The notes beneath the pieces were generated by a model, which did not search any database, was not told the DNA's origin, and saw nothing but the letters and a program-made list of their open reading frames with translations. Source: Terriglobia bacterium (GTDB lineage Bacteria > Acidobacteriota > Terriglobia > Terriglobales > Acidobacteriaceae). From it: 64,000 bases of DNA. Location of the stretch: contig JAIQGF010000008.1 of assembly GCA_020072845.1 (NCBI GenBank), forward strand, positions 1 to 64,000, read 5' to 3'. The position numbers were made by a program, and so were the translations under genes. Of this stretch, positions 35,994 to 45,399 are shown in pieces (within the stretch, counting starts at the first letter, position 1; each line of letters begins with the position of its first letter).

Positions 35994-36613
35994 TACTCAC
36001 CGCTCCTTCCCGGCGCGGCGGCCGCGGCAGGCGCGACCGGCACGTACTGGGCGAGGATTTCAAATTGCACCGTGTCGACGACCTGTGTGCCCGGTTGTTC
36101 GCGGCGAGTATCGGTCTCCGACAGCACCTGCGCGCGGCGGAATTCGCGGGATTTTTCCATGTTCTCAATGAGCTCGATGGCCTTCTCCCGCGAATCGCCG
36201 GCGACGGTCATGTGCACCTCGATTTCGTTGTTCTGATCGAGTTGCGGGGTAATGGAAAGCACGTGGAGGCGAGCCGGCATCAGGTGCTCGAGGTCGGAGA
36301 AGATCAGGGTCCAGGAAAATTCCTTGCTGCGGATGAGGCCGTTGAGCACCAGGGATTTGTCGCGCACGTCGCGGTTCTCGGGCTTGTTGAGGATGGCGAT
36401 GTCCTGCTGCTCCTGGCGGCTGAGCTTGTCGAGGTTGGCTTTTTCGGCGGTGATCTTGCCGCTGAGGCCGTGCGCGTTGCGCCAGCCCGAGACGGCGCCG
36501 AAAACCAGCGCGCCGGTGAGCACCGCCACGGCGAGCAGCAACGCGCCCCAGCGCACATAAAACAGCCGGGCGTTCTCGTAAGGCTCGGAAGCGAGATTGA
36601 TGCGGAACTTCAT
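35993..36613 (-). CDS. pilN: PilN-like fimbrial assembly protein
   Basis: 206 residues. The conserved cytoplasmic peptide INLASEP (5-11) at the N-terminus is the PilN segment that binds PilM. One membrane helix (about 25-45), a coiled coil and a periplasmic domain with the FSDLEHLMPARLHVLSITP motif follow. It overlaps pilM by 4 bp and pilO by 1 bp, so the three are co-translated. Confidence 0.88.
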   Translation of the reverse strand: MKFRINLASEPYENARLFYVRWGALLLAVAVLTGALVFGAVSGWRNAHGLSGKITAEKANLDKLSRQEQQDIAILNKPENRDVRDKSLVLNGLIRSKEFSWTLIFSDLEHLMPARLHVLSITPQLDQNNEIEVHMTVAGDSREKAIELIENMEKSREFRRAQVLSETDTRREQPGTQVVDTVQFEILAQYVPVAPAAAAAPGRSGE

Positions 36614-37488
36614 CCCAGCAACGCTCCCACAACACCTGCCAGCAACGCCGGCGCCAGGCCGCTCTGGCCGCCGGCTTGCGAGGCGGAAACCAGATCGCCG
36701 ACGCGGGCCCCGGTCTGCGATTCCAATGCGGGGCCGATCTCCTGGGCCGAAGCCAGTCCGCCGAGCAGAATGCGCTCGACCTTCATGCCGTAGTTGTCCT
36801 GGAAGAAGACGAGCGAAGAATAAATGTCGTCGGCGAGAGCGGCGGCGTCAACCCGGTCGCCGTGCGCGTTTTCCAGGGTGCGGTAGAGCAGCAGGTCTTC
36901 GCCCTGAACGATGGCGACGCTGGTGCTGCTGAGGTCCACTTTGAGTGCCAGCGTGGGCGCGCTGGCTTCGACGGCGCCGAGCGAGGCGAGCATCGAAGGC
37001 AACACCACGCCGGGATTGAAGCCGGCATCGCGGAACAGCGATTCGTATTCCTCACGGACGCCGGAGGGCGCGACCGCGGCGATCACCTTGATGCCGCCAC
37101 TGCTGCGGCGGACGTCGTAGGAGAGCGCAGCGTTATCGACCTCGAAGGACAAGGACTTCTTGAGGCGGAAGCGGACGACGGAGTCGGCGTCCTGCCGGCG
37201 CTCGGGCAACTCTTCGAAGTCGAGGAGGACGAGGCGGACGGCGGCGTCGGGAACCACGACAATCACGTCCCGCGAACGCGAACCGACGGCGGCGAGGGAA
37301 TCGGAGATGGCTTGGCGGAGGGCGCCGGTGTTGCCCACATTCGGGGTCGCCAGACCGGGAGCCAGGCTGCCCGGCGGCAAGCTACGCGCCGACACGGTTT
37401 CAACCGCGCCGGAGTCATCGGCACGGGCGGCGATCACGCGCTCGGGCGTGAGTTCGCAGGCGATGCGCGGTTTGTCGGAAGAAGCCAT
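36610..37488 (-). CDS. pilM: PilM-like actin-fold ATPase of pilus/secretion assembly
   Basis: 292 residues with the actin-like fold of PilM: VVVPDAAVRLVLLDFEELP, then FRLKKSLSFEVDNAALSYD, KVDLSSTSVAIV (phosphate-2 region) and ILLGGLAS. It binds the cytoplasmic tail of PilN. It is somewhat shorter than typical PilM (about 350), with the N-terminal nucleotide loop less obvious, so ATP binding is uncertain. Confidence 0.82.
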   Translation of the reverse strand: MASSDKPRIACELTPERVIAARADDSGAVETVSARSLPPGSLAPGLATPNVGNTGALRQAISDSLAAVGSRSRDVIVVVPDAAVRLVLLDFEELPERRQDADSVVRFRLKKSLSFEVDNAALSYDVRRSSGGIKVIAAVAPSGVREEYESLFRDAGFNPGVVLPSMLASLGAVEASAPTLALKVDLSSTSVAIVQGEDLLLYRTLENAHGDRVDAAALADDIYSSLVFFQDNYGMKVERILLGGLASAQEIGPALESQTGARVGDLVSASQAGGQSGLAPALLAGVVGALLG

Positions 37489-37520
37489 CAGCGGTCAGCT
37501 CTTAGCTCGTAGCGAATGCA

Positions 37521-37562
37521 GATTCCTTCCCTTCGACTTCGCTCAGGGTCGGAATGACAATC
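37521..37562. repeat. Dispersed GATTCC...GGAATGACAA repeat
   Basis: CCCTTCGACTTCGCTCAGGG (37529-37548), flanked by GATTCCTT and TCGGAATGACAAT, lies in the spacer between pilB and pilM. The same words occur inside the GT39-like gene (30521-30549) and between the tRNA-Leu repeats (32544-32562). This is a widespread intergenic element type in some soil bacteria. Confidence 0.75.
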
Positions 37563-37592
37563 CTCAGAGTGTCTGTCGATAAGTAATTCAGA

Positions 37593-39251
37593 CTACCTCG
37601 TGGTTTCGATGAAGGTGACCTTGTTGATCTCCTTCAGGGTGGTGGTGCCAGCCTTTACTTTATCAAGCGCCGATTCGCGGAGGAAATGCATTCCTTCTTC
37701 GCGGGCGGCACGGCGGATCTCGGAAGTCGGCTTGCGTTCCAGAATCATTTCGCGGATGCGGTCACTGAGTTCCAACAGCTCGGAAATCGCGGTCCGCCCG
37801 CGGAAACCGGTGCCGGAGCACTCGATACAGCCCTCGCCTTCATAAAAGGGAACGCCACCCCAGAGTTTGGGGTCCAGGCCGCTGGCTTCGAGCACCGGGG
37901 CGGGGTAACGCAACTGCTTCTTGCAGCTATCGCAGATGACGCGCACCAGCCGCTGGGCGAGGATGCAGTTGAGCGCGGAGACGAAGTTGTACGGCTCCAC
38001 GCCCATGTTGAGAAAGCGGCCGAGCACGTCCACCACGTTGTTGGCGTGCACGGTGGTGAAGACCAGGTGGCCGGTGAGGGCGGACTGGATGGCGATCTGC
38101 GCCGTCTCGGTATCGCGGATTTCGCCGACCATGATCTTGTCGGGGTCGTGGCGCAGGATGGAGCGCAGGCCGCGGGCAAAGGTCAGGCCCTTTTTCTCGT
38201 TGACCGGAATCTGGGTGATGCCGCGGACCTGGTACTCCACCGGGTCCTCGATGGTGATGATCTTGTCTTCGTCGGTCTTGACCTCGTTGAGCGCGGCGTA
38301 CAGAGTCGTGGTCTTGCCGCTGCCGGTGGGTCCGGTGACCAGCACCATGCCATAGGGCTCGCTGATATATCGGCGGAAACGGCGCAGGCTTTCCTCGTCG
38401 AAGCCGACCACGTCGAGATTGAGCTTGTGGAACTTCTCGCTCATCGATTCCTTGTCGAGCACGCGGAGCACGGCGTCCTCGCCGTGGATGGAGGGCATGA
38501 TCGAGACGCGGAAATCAATGAAGCGGTTGTTGTAGCGGACGCGGAAACGGCCGTCCTGGGGAACGCGGCGCTCGGAGATGTCGAGCTCGCTCATCACCTT
38601 GACGCGCGACAGGATGGTGGAGTGGTGCTCCTTGGCGATGGACTGCATGGCCTGCTGCAGCACGCCGTCAATGCGGTACTTGATGACCACCGAGTCGTCG
38701 CGCGTCTCGATGTGAATGTCGCTGGCGCGCCGCTGCAGGGCGGTGAAGATGGTGGTGTCCACCAGCCGGATGATGGGCGAGATGTCGCCCTCGGCGGAGG
38801 TGAGCCGCTCGATGGAGATGTTCTCGTCGGAGGCGTCTTCCTCCGGAATCACGTCGAGCGTAAAGCCCTCGCTGGCCTCGTCCAGGACGCGCTGCGACTG
38901 CTCGGTCTTTTTGAGGATGTCGCTGATCTGCGAAAGGGTAGCGACCTTGGTGCGAATCCGCTTGTGGAGCAGGAATCCGATCTCGTCAATCATCATGAGC
39001 TGGCTGGGGTCAGCCATGGCGATGGCCAAAGAGCCGTCGGCAAGCTCCTCGAGCGGAACGAAGTTGAAGCGGAACATGAGCTCGACCGGCACCTTGCGCA
39101 TCAGGTCGTGCTGGATATGGTGATTGCGCAGGTCGAGGAACTCGCAGCGGTAGCGGCGGGCCAGGTCGCGGGCGCGCTCTTCTTCTTCCGCCGGCGTGGC
39201 GGTGACGACATTGACGCCGTTGACGAACAGCGATTTCTTGTCAGTTGCCAT
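37593..39251 (-). CDS. PilB/GspE-type assembly ATPase
   Basis: 552 residues. The N-terminal GspE/MshEN domain (about 1-150) is followed by the RecA-like ATPase: Walker A GPTGSGKTTT, Asp box ITIEDPVEYQ, Walker B DPDKIMVGEIRDTETA and His box TGHLVFTTVHAN. A tetracysteine zinc site is present (CDSCKKQ and CIECSGTGF). It powers pseudopilus or pilus extension and is the energy source of this cluster. Whether it serves a pilus or secretion system is open because no secretin or major pilin is in the window. Confidence 0.95.
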   Translation of the reverse strand: MATDKKSLFVNGVNVVTATPAEEEERARDLARRYRCEFLDLRNHHIQHDLMRKVPVELMFRFNFVPLEELADGSLAIAMADPSQLMMIDEIGFLLHKRIRTKVATLSQISDILKKTEQSQRVLDEASEGFTLDVIPEEDASDENISIERLTSAEGDISPIIRLVDTTIFTALQRRASDIHIETRDDSVVIKYRIDGVLQQAMQSIAKEHHSTILSRVKVMSELDISERRVPQDGRFRVRYNNRFIDFRVSIMPSIHGEDAVLRVLDKESMSEKFHKLNLDVVGFDEESLRRFRRYISEPYGMVLVTGPTGSGKTTTLYAALNEVKTDEDKIITIEDPVEYQVRGITQIPVNEKKGLTFARGLRSILRHDPDKIMVGEIRDTETAQIAIQSALTGHLVFTTVHANNVVDVLGRFLNMGVEPYNFVSALNCILAQRLVRVICDSCKKQLRYPAPVLEASGLDPKLWGGVPFYEGEGCIECSGTGFRGRTAISELLELSDRIREMILERKPTSEIRRAAREEGMHFLRESALDKVKAGTTTLKEINKVTFIETTR

Positions 39252-39374
39252 GAAAACCAGTTGCCCGTTGCCAGTTGTCAGTTGTCAGCCAGTACCGAGT
39301 ATCGCCCCGGGCCGGAATCACAGACCCGAGCCGGACGTCTGCTGGAAAGAACGCCGGAATCGGCTGAACTTGCA

Positions 39375-40592
39375 TCATCGCACGCCTCCGGCGCCGAGGG
39401 TGAAAATCGGCAGGTAGAGCGAGATCAGCACGAAGGCGACAATGATGCCCATTACGATCAGGATCGCGGGTTCGATCAGCGCCATGGCGGCGGTCAGCGC
39501 CGTCTGCACGTCTTCCTCAAAGAACTCGGCGACCGAGGTGAGCATCGCCGGCAATGCGCCGGTACTCTCGCCAACCTCGATCATCTCGACGGCGAGGTCG
39601 GGGATGGTGCCGGTCTCTTCCAGACTCTTGGAGAGCGACGCACCCTCGCGCACGCGGACAGCGGCCTTGCCTATGCTTTTGGCCAAGAGTCGGCTGTTCA
39701 TGGAGGCGCCGGCGGTCTCCAGCGAGGGCACCAGCGGCAGGCCGCCGGCGAGCAAGGTCGCCAGCATGCGGGCAAACACCGCGACCTGGTGCTTCAAGGA
39801 AATATCGCCCAGCAGCGGGATGCGCGACCGCAGGTGCTCGAGGTAAATCCTGCCGCTCTCGGAACTGGCCCACCGCCAGATCAAGGCAAACACGATCAGC
39901 AGGACGGCCACGAAAGGAACGGCGTAATGCTGAGCGTTGACGCCAATCGCGAGCATGATCTGGGTGAGCGGCGGAATGGCCTCGGGGCGGCCGATGGCGG
40001 TATACAGTGTCGCGAACTGCGGGATGACGTAGGTGACCAGGAATGCCAGCATCACCACCACCAGGATGGCGAGCAGCGTCGGGTAAACCAGCGAGGCCAG
40101 CAGCTTCTTGCGAAACGCGATGGCCAGGCGCTGGAAGCCGATGTAGCGGTTGAGGACCTCTTCCAGGTTGCCGCTTTTTTCCCCCGCCAGCAGCGTGGTG
40201 GTGTAGATGCGCTGGAATGCCCCCTGCGCGGCAAAGGCGTCGGAGAGCAGTTCGCCGCTCTTGACGCGGTCGCGGACGTTTTCCAGCAGGGAGCGGAAAT
40301 AGAGGTTGCGCTGGCGGCGGATCAGCAGGTCGAGGGCGGTCAGGATGGGCAGGCCGGCGTGAATCAGCGTGACAAACTGCTGATTGAAGACCACGAACTG
40401 GTGCATCTTGATCTTGCGGCGGCGGGGAAGACGGATCTGCCCACCCGCCAGCATGCTCCGGGGCTTGACCCAGTAAACAAGAAAGCCCTGCTGCGCGAAG
40501 CGCTCGCGGACTTCGCCGGAGGAGGCTCCGTTCTCCATACGTTCGAGCACGTGGCCGCGGTCGTCGGCCATTCTGATGACAAATTCAGCCAT
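39375..40592 (-). CDS. PilC/GspF-type inner-membrane platform protein
   Basis: 405 residues with the duplicated T2SSF domain: FNQQFVTLIHAGLPILTALDLL in the first half and FARMLATLLAGGLPLVPSLETAG in the second. Three membrane helices are evident (about 170-190, 220-240 and 375-395). LLAGEKSGNLEEVLNRYI and MIEVGESTGALPAML are the repeated conserved loops. It is the first gene of the assembly cluster, 123 bp before the ATPase gene; the spacer has CAGTTGTCAGTTGTCAG-type microrepeats. Confidence 0.94.
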   Translation of the reverse strand: MAEFVIRMADDRGHVLERMENGASSGEVRERFAQQGFLVYWVKPRSMLAGGQIRLPRRRKIKMHQFVVFNQQFVTLIHAGLPILTALDLLIRRQRNLYFRSLLENVRDRVKSGELLSDAFAAQGAFQRIYTTTLLAGEKSGNLEEVLNRYIGFQRLAIAFRKKLLASLVYPTLLAILVVVMLAFLVTYVIPQFATLYTAIGRPEAIPPLTQIMLAIGVNAQHYAVPFVAVLLIVFALIWRWASSESGRIYLEHLRSRIPLLGDISLKHQVAVFARMLATLLAGGLPLVPSLETAGASMNSRLLAKSIGKAAVRVREGASLSKSLEETGTIPDLAVEMIEVGESTGALPAMLTSVAEFFEEDVQTALTAAMALIEPAILIVMGIIVAFVLISLYLPIFTLGAGGVR

Positions 40593-40744
40593 TCCAGACT
40601 GTTAATTCTACTGCCTCGACGGGAGTTGCTTGTTTACCAGTGTAGCACCGCTACTTAGGTTTAAGGCGAGGGGAGCCAAAAGCATCAGCCACCAACCATG
40701 CGGCATGAGGCAACCGAGCATTGACCACTGAATGCTGACGGCTA

Positions 40745-41401
40745 TCACTGCGAGATTTCTGTGGTTTCCACCGTCTCCACGCCGGGAGGCGGGGTGAAGC
40801 GGAAACGGCTGTCGGAGAGTTGGACGTTCTGCTTCTGCTCGGAAAGGCGGAACTGGGTGGTGGAGCCATCGGCCTCGTCGATGGTGATGGCGCGGATCTG
40901 GGAGTCGGGGGTGATCTCCAGCAGGACCTGGCTGACCCGGTCTTCCATGCCTTTGGGTACTCCGCGCAAGACGATGTCACCGGGGTCGAGCGGCTTGGCG
41001 TCGGGCGCCAGCGACAGTCCGGTGAATTCCTTTTCAAGTTTCGTCTTGCCGAGCAGGTAGCGGAGGGGAGAGCGCAGGTCGTCGAGTTTCTTGACCGCAG
41101 CTTTCCGCACCTGCTGGTCTCCGGGAACGTAGAACCATGCGGTCTTGCCGTCGGAAATGAACAGTTTGGGGCGGGGCTCGCGATAGTCCCAGCGCATTTT
41201 GCCGGGGCGCTTGAGCCAGAGCGTGCCTGATTCGTTGCGCGCCATGCCGGCGCCGCGATAAGTCTCGGTGAATTGCGATTCCAGCGATTGCAGGTTGTTG
41301 TAGCGGCGGTCCACGGCATCGGCGATCTTGTGGACGTCGGCCTGGGCGAGAGCGGTCGCAGTGAGCGTAAGAACGATTACGGCGCGAAGCAGAAACCTCA
41401 T
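40745..41401 (-). CDS. lolA: LolA-like outer-membrane lipoprotein carrier
   Basis: 218 residues: a signal peptide (1-19, ending ALA), then the LolA half-barrel with LQSLESQFTETYRG, RPGKMRWDYREP.PKLFISDGK and WFYVPGDQQV. LolA ferries lipoproteins across the periplasm from LolCDE to the outer membrane. Its presence supports a diderm envelope. It lies upstream of the GspF gene on the same strand, separated by 152 bp. Confidence 0.9.
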   Translation of the reverse strand: MRFLLRAVIVLTLTATALAQADVHKIADAVDRRYNNLQSLESQFTETYRGAGMARNESGTLWLKRPGKMRWDYREPRPKLFISDGKTAWFYVPGDQQVRKAAVKKLDDLRSPLRYLLGKTKLEKEFTGLSLAPDAKPLDPGDIVLRGVPKGMEDRVSQVLLEITPDSQIRAITIDEADGSTTQFRLSEQKQNVQLSDSRFRFTPPPGVETVETTEISQ

Positions 41402-41555
41402 AGTCCGTTAGATCATAGATCAGCGCAAATGACTCAGCATTCAATGGGGCGCCCTTTTATAATGCGTTCACGCCAATTATCATCAGGCCCCTCAAAACTC
41501 AGAACATCTCTTCCGCTCTGCGCGCGTATATACTGCCGGTCAAAAGGGGTGAAGG

Positions 41556-42518
41556 GTGTCTTCTGCAAGATACTTGTTGGCCTGCATCTTCTTGGGTTCC
41601 GTTGGTCTCCTCGCCCAAGACAAAGCTGCGTTGGAGGCGCAGTGGCAGAACTCATTCCGTCAGGGTGTAGCGGCTTATGAACGCGGAGACTACGCGCAAG
41701 CCGAGCAATCCCTCAATTCTGCGGTTGAGGTAGCAAAGAAGATCGGCAATGAGGAACACATTGCCATGTCGCTCTACAAGCTCACTGGCGTTTACCGGGA
41801 GCTGGGCAAATACACGCAAGGCGAGGACGCAGCGAAGCAGTCTTTGAGCATCGCGGAACGGCTGCACGCACCGGGACGTGTTGTGGCATCTATCTTGAGC
41901 GAATTAGGGACTCTATGTATGTATCACGGGCTATTCTCAGACGCAGAAGCTGCATACGTCCGCGCCTTACGAATCCGCGAATCCGATCCTGCTACAACCG
42001 ACCGCGAGCTGGCTGTGAGCCTGAATGATCTTGGAAGCTTCTACCGCAGGACTGAGCGGCCAAGACCGGCGGTTCCGTTGCTGGAGCGCGCAGCTAAGTT
42101 GTCCGAGAAAGCCGGCGGAGCAGAATCGGCTGATTTCGCCAGCACACTGGAGAATTTGGCAATTGCATACCGACACACCGGTCAGCAGCAAATGGCGGAG
42201 CCTCTCTATGCCCGCGTGTTGGCAATACGCGAGAACTTGTACGGTCCCAATCACCCCCGTGTAGGGCTATCGTTGGACAACATGGCGGTTTTCTACGCCA
42301 GCGAGGGCAAGTACAAAGAAGCGGAGCAATATTCCCGGCGCTCCGTGGAAATTTTCGAGAAAGCGCCCCTTGGGCCCGACCATCCTGACCTTGTGAAAGC
42401 GTTGGAGAATCGGGCGGAGATCTTGAAGCATCTTGGACAAAAGGCAGAAGCCGCAGTTTTACGCGACCGGGCCCAGCAAATGCGGGCGCGCCATTCCCAA
42501 GCAAACCCACAGCACTAA
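41556..42518 (+). CDS. Secreted TPR protein
   Basis: 320 residues. A signal peptide (about 1-20, LGSVGLLAQ) is followed by about six 40-residue TPR or kinesin-light-chain-like units (for example GNEEHIAMSLYKLTGVYREL and NLAIAYRHTGQQQMAEPLY). Unlike the STAND protein's TPRs these are diverged from each other. The start is GTG with AAGGGGTG upstream. Base composition is noticeably less G+C-rich than its neighbours. It probably binds proteins in the periplasm; no partner is apparent. Confidence 0.75.
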   Translation: MSSARYLLACIFLGSVGLLAQDKAALEAQWQNSFRQGVAAYERGDYAQAEQSLNSAVEVAKKIGNEEHIAMSLYKLTGVYRELGKYTQGEDAAKQSLSIAERLHAPGRVVASILSELGTLCMYHGLFSDAEAAYVRALRIRESDPATTDRELAVSLNDLGSFYRRTERPRPAVPLLERAAKLSEKAGGAESADFASTLENLAIAYRHTGQQQMAEPLYARVLAIRENLYGPNHPRVGLSLDNMAVFYASEGKYKEAEQYSRRSVEIFEKAPLGPDHPDLVKALENRAEILKHLGQKAEAAVLRDRAQQMRARHSQANPQH

Positions 42519-42551
42519 TACGGCAGTGTTGATAAATCGCCTTAGCGCGAC

Positions 42552-43475
42552 TTACAGGGCGCGAGCACCGGGCTCTCGCGGCTTTTTCCCCAGCGGCAGG
42601 CCCTGGTTGATGAAGGGCAGGGCGTCGGGATCGGAGACTTGGACGCGGCCCTCGGGCATCAACTTGTAAGGATTTCCAACCGGGTCGACGGGAATTCCGC
42701 GCAACAGGCCGGCAGTGATGAGATCCGCCCAGGACCCGGGCTGGCGGCCGGCGCGCCGCTGATACTCGGCGGCGAGCGCCTCGAGTTTGGGGACAACTTC
42801 ATCCACTTTGAGCGCGCGCAGGTGCTTGAGCGCGTTGGCGCGGATCATCGGGTCTTCGGTGGACTCGTAGGTGGTGGTCCAGAGCATGCGCGCGGTGAGC
42901 AGTTGTCCGGCGTGCTGCGCCATGGCGGCGGCGAGAATTTTCAGGAACGGGTGTGCGCCGGGAATTTGCGATCCGCGCTCGAAGGCGCGAGCGGCGGCGG
43001 CGGGATCGTGCAGTTCCATGTATTGCAGGAATCCAAGCTCGTAGTAAAGCTGCCAGCGATTGCGATTGGCCTGGATGCCGCGTTCCACCAGCGCGACGGC
43101 CTTGTCGGGCTCGCCGGCGCCTTCCGGCGGCTTCTGCGCCAGGAACGTGGAGCCGAACTGGTAAGCCACGATCAGGTGCGGATCCAGTTCTGTGGTGATG
43201 TCGAGCAGCGGCGCCAGCAGTTGATACTGGGTGGCGCGGGCGCGATGCTTGGCGCCGAAGTACTGCACGGCGCGCGTCCAGTAGATGTCGGCGACCAGGC
43301 CGTTATAGCCCAGGGTCATGCGCTTCAGGATCTTCGGCGAAGGAATGTACAGCACCTCTTCCAGGGTCGCGCCGGAGCGCAGGCGATCAATGCGGCGCAG
43401 CAGCAGGACGGCGCCACTCATACACACCACCAGCACAGTGGCCAGAGTGACGGTGATGGCGGCGCGGTGCTTCAT
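42552..43475 (-). CDS. Membrane-anchored TPR-like protein downstream of an ABC exporter
   Basis: 307 residues from ATG 43475. One N-terminal membrane helix (about 6-25) is followed by GYNGLVADIYWTRAVQYFG and helical repeats resembling TPRs (DPAAAARAFERGSQIPGAHP). The C-terminal PGSWADLITAGLLRGIPVDP is reminiscent of type II secretion pseudopilin-like tails. It follows the ABC ATPase and permease genes on the same strand across a repeat-filled 94-bp spacer and may assist that exporter. No named family is recognised. Confidence 0.7.
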   Translation of the reverse strand: MKHRAAITVTLATVLVVCMSGAVLLLRRIDRLRSGATLEEVLYIPSPKILKRMTLGYNGLVADIYWTRAVQYFGAKHRARATQYQLLAPLLDITTELDPHLIVAYQFGSTFLAQKPPEGAGEPDKAVALVERGIQANRNRWQLYYELGFLQYMELHDPAAAARAFERGSQIPGAHPFLKILAAAMAQHAGQLLTARMLWTTTYESTEDPMIRANALKHLRALKVDEVVPKLEALAAEYQRRAGRQPGSWADLITAGLLRGIPVDPVGNPYKLMPEGRVQVSDPDALPFINQGLPLGKKPREPGARAL

Positions 43476-43477
43476 GC

Positions 43478-43560
43478 GATATCGGGTGATCTGGTGATCG
43501 GGTGATCGGGTGATTGAAACCACACAAATCGACAATCGGCAATCGACAATCGGAAATGGT
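43478..43560. repeat. Tandem TGATCGGG and CAATCGGCAATCGA repeat words
   Basis: GGGTGATCTGGTGATCGGGT and following units form tandem GATC-rich words (43478-43517), then CAATCGGCAATCGACAATCGG (about 43532-43552). The first matches the dispersed family seen at 1704, 10551, 28647 and 31571; the second matches the word at the start of the GT39-like gene. Confidence 0.75.
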
Positions 43561-43569
43561 TTTGATACG

Positions 43570-44346
43570 TCATTTCAAATTCCTGCGCTCGAATATGAGA
43601 GCTGCGGCGGAAATCGCGGCGGTAGCGTAGAGCACAGCGTAGCCGGTGTTGTACGCGATCAGGGTGCGCGCCACCGGCTCGCCGTGAGCGACGGAAGAGA
43701 TGACGTTGAGGGCGGAAAAGTTCGGCACCAGATAGGCCGCGGCGGTGGCGATCCAGCCGGCGGGGCCGTGGGCGAGCGCGGCAAACGCCCGCAGGTCTTC
43801 GGCGAAAGTTCCAATGATGAACAGGGCGAAGGCGAAGACAGCCGAAAGCAGCGGCGAGGAGAATGACGAAAACAGCAGCGCGACTGCGGTGACGATTACG
43901 AACTGCAGGACGATGAAGTAGAGCGCCACCAGCAGGTAGCCGTCAGCGCGCTGGAAGTGATGGACAAGGTAAAGCAGCGCGGCGAAGAAGCCGATCGCCA
44001 TGAAAAACGTGTTGACCACCAGCGTGCCCACCAGGCCGAAAAACTTGCCGAGAATAAATTCCCAGCGGCGCACCGGGCGTGCCAGCACGGTGTAGAGCGT
44101 GCGCTTGTCAATTTCTTTCGAGACCAGGCCGATCCCGATGAAGATGGCGATGACGATGCCGAAGATGGAAACGGCGGTCAGGCCGAGATTGATCAGCACC
44201 ATGCGCTCGATGCCGATCGAGATCTGGCCGAACAGCAGCGCCGAGGCGACCAGCAGCAGGGCAAAGAAGATGAGGTTATAGAGGACGCGGTCGCGCACCG
44301 CCTCTCTAAACGTGTTGAACGAAATGGCGGCGACGCGACTCATCAT
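43570..44346 (-). CDS. ABC-2 type transporter permease
   Basis: 258 residues with six membrane helices. NTFREAVRDRVLYNLIFFALLL at the start and IDKRTLYTVLARPVRRWEFI in the first cytoplasmic loop are typical of ABC-2 exporter permeases. The start overlaps the ATPase gene's stop by 4 bp, so the two form one transporter. Substrate unknown. Confidence 0.9.
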   Translation of the reverse strand: MMSRVAAISFNTFREAVRDRVLYNLIFFALLLVASALLFGQISIGIERMVLINLGLTAVSIFGIVIAIFIGIGLVSKEIDKRTLYTVLARPVRRWEFILGKFFGLVGTLVVNTFFMAIGFFAALLYLVHHFQRADGYLLVALYFIVLQFVIVTAVALLFSSFSSPLLSAVFAFALFIIGTFAEDLRAFAALAHGPAGWIATAAAYLVPNFSALNVISSVAHGEPVARTLIAYNTGYAVLYATAAISAAALIFERRNLK

Positions 44347-45281
44347 CGTGCTACCTCCACCGTCGTGCTATCCGAAAGCTGTTCCAGGAAGTAGTCCTCC
44401 AGCGAGGCGCGGACCGGCGTCACCGACATCAGCCGTCCGCGTGCGCGGCGGATGGCGTCAATGGCGGTGTCGAGTTGCTCCTGCGGCAGGACGGCGCGGA
44501 TGCTGTCGCCGGTCGAGTGACATTCGGAGCCCAGCGCCTGGACCGCGGGCATGGCCGCATGCCCATCCCAGATGATCTCGACTTTGCCGCTGAAGCGGGC
44601 CAGCAAGTCCTGCACCACGCCCACGCCGCGCAGTTCGCCCTTGTGCAGCACGGCGACGCGGTCGCACAAAGCCTCGGCGTCGGAGAGGATGTGGGTAGAG
44701 AAGAATACGGTTTTGCCCTCGTCTTTGAGCGACTGGATAAGGTCGCGGACCTCGCGGCGGCCGACCGGATCCAGGCCCGACATGGGCTCGTCGAGAAAGA
44801 CCAGCTTGGGATCGTGAATGATCGCCTGCGCTATCCCGACGCGCTGCAACATACCCTTGGAAAATTTTCGCAGCTGCGTGTGCCCGGATTCAGCCAGGCC
44901 GACACGCGAGAGGACGGCGGGAATGCGGCGGCGGCGTTCGCGGGCATCGACACTGGAGAGCTGGGCGTAGTAGTCGAGAAGTTCGTTGGCGGTCAGGTAA
45001 TCGTAAAAATACGGCTGCTCGGGCAGGAAACCAATCTGCGCCTTCACCCGCGGGTCGCGCCAGTCGGCGCCCAGGACCTTGGCCGAGCCGCCGCTAGGAA
45101 AAATCAGGCCCATTAGGAGCTTGAGCGTGGTGGTCTTGCCGGCGCCATTGGGACCAAGGTAGCCGAAGACTTCGCCGTCGGGGACGGTAAGAGTCAGCGG
45201 CTTCAGGGCGGTTTTGGGACGCTTGCGCCAGAAGCCGGCGAGATAAGTTTTCTCCAGCGCGTAGGTCTCGATGGCGTTCAT
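44343..45281 (-). CDS. ABC transporter ATP-binding protein
   Basis: 312 residues from ATG 45281 (an ATG five codons upstream is possible). Walker [10 protein letters not shown], signature [13 protein letters not shown], Walker [14 protein letters not shown] and H-loop FFSTHIL are intact. A C-terminal extension (about 220-312) resembles the regulatory domain of multidrug or NatA-like exporters. It energises the ABC-2 permease encoded next. Confidence 0.94.
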   Translation of the reverse strand: MNAIETYALEKTYLAGFWRKRPKTALKPLTLTVPDGEVFGYLGPNGAGKTTTLKLLMGLIFPSGGSAKVLGADWRDPRVKAQIGFLPEQPYFYDYLTANELLDYYAQLSSVDARERRRRIPAVLSRVGLAESGHTQLRKFSKGMLQRVGIAQAIIHDPKLVFLDEPMSGLDPVGRREVRDLIQSLKDEGKTVFFSTHILSDAEALCDRVAVLHKGELRGVGVVQDLLARFSGKVEIIWDGHAAMPAVQALGSECHSTGDSIRAVLPQEQLDTAIDAIRRARGRLMSVTPVRASLEDYFLEQLSDSTTVEVAR

Positions 45282-45399
45282 TTGGGTTTGGACCACTCAT
45301 TATATTTTGGACGGCACCTGGCGGGTAGTTGTCGATGGGGAGGGAGTAGCTTCCGCGATAAGATAGCCGGACCACCTCCAAATACCAGGGGGAGAGTTT

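Noticed and set aside
37686-40658. Plus-strand open frame of 990 codons
   Set aside because: It is antisense to the assembly ATPase and platform genes, has low-complexity composition (H, D, G, V, Q-rich) and no recognisable domain.
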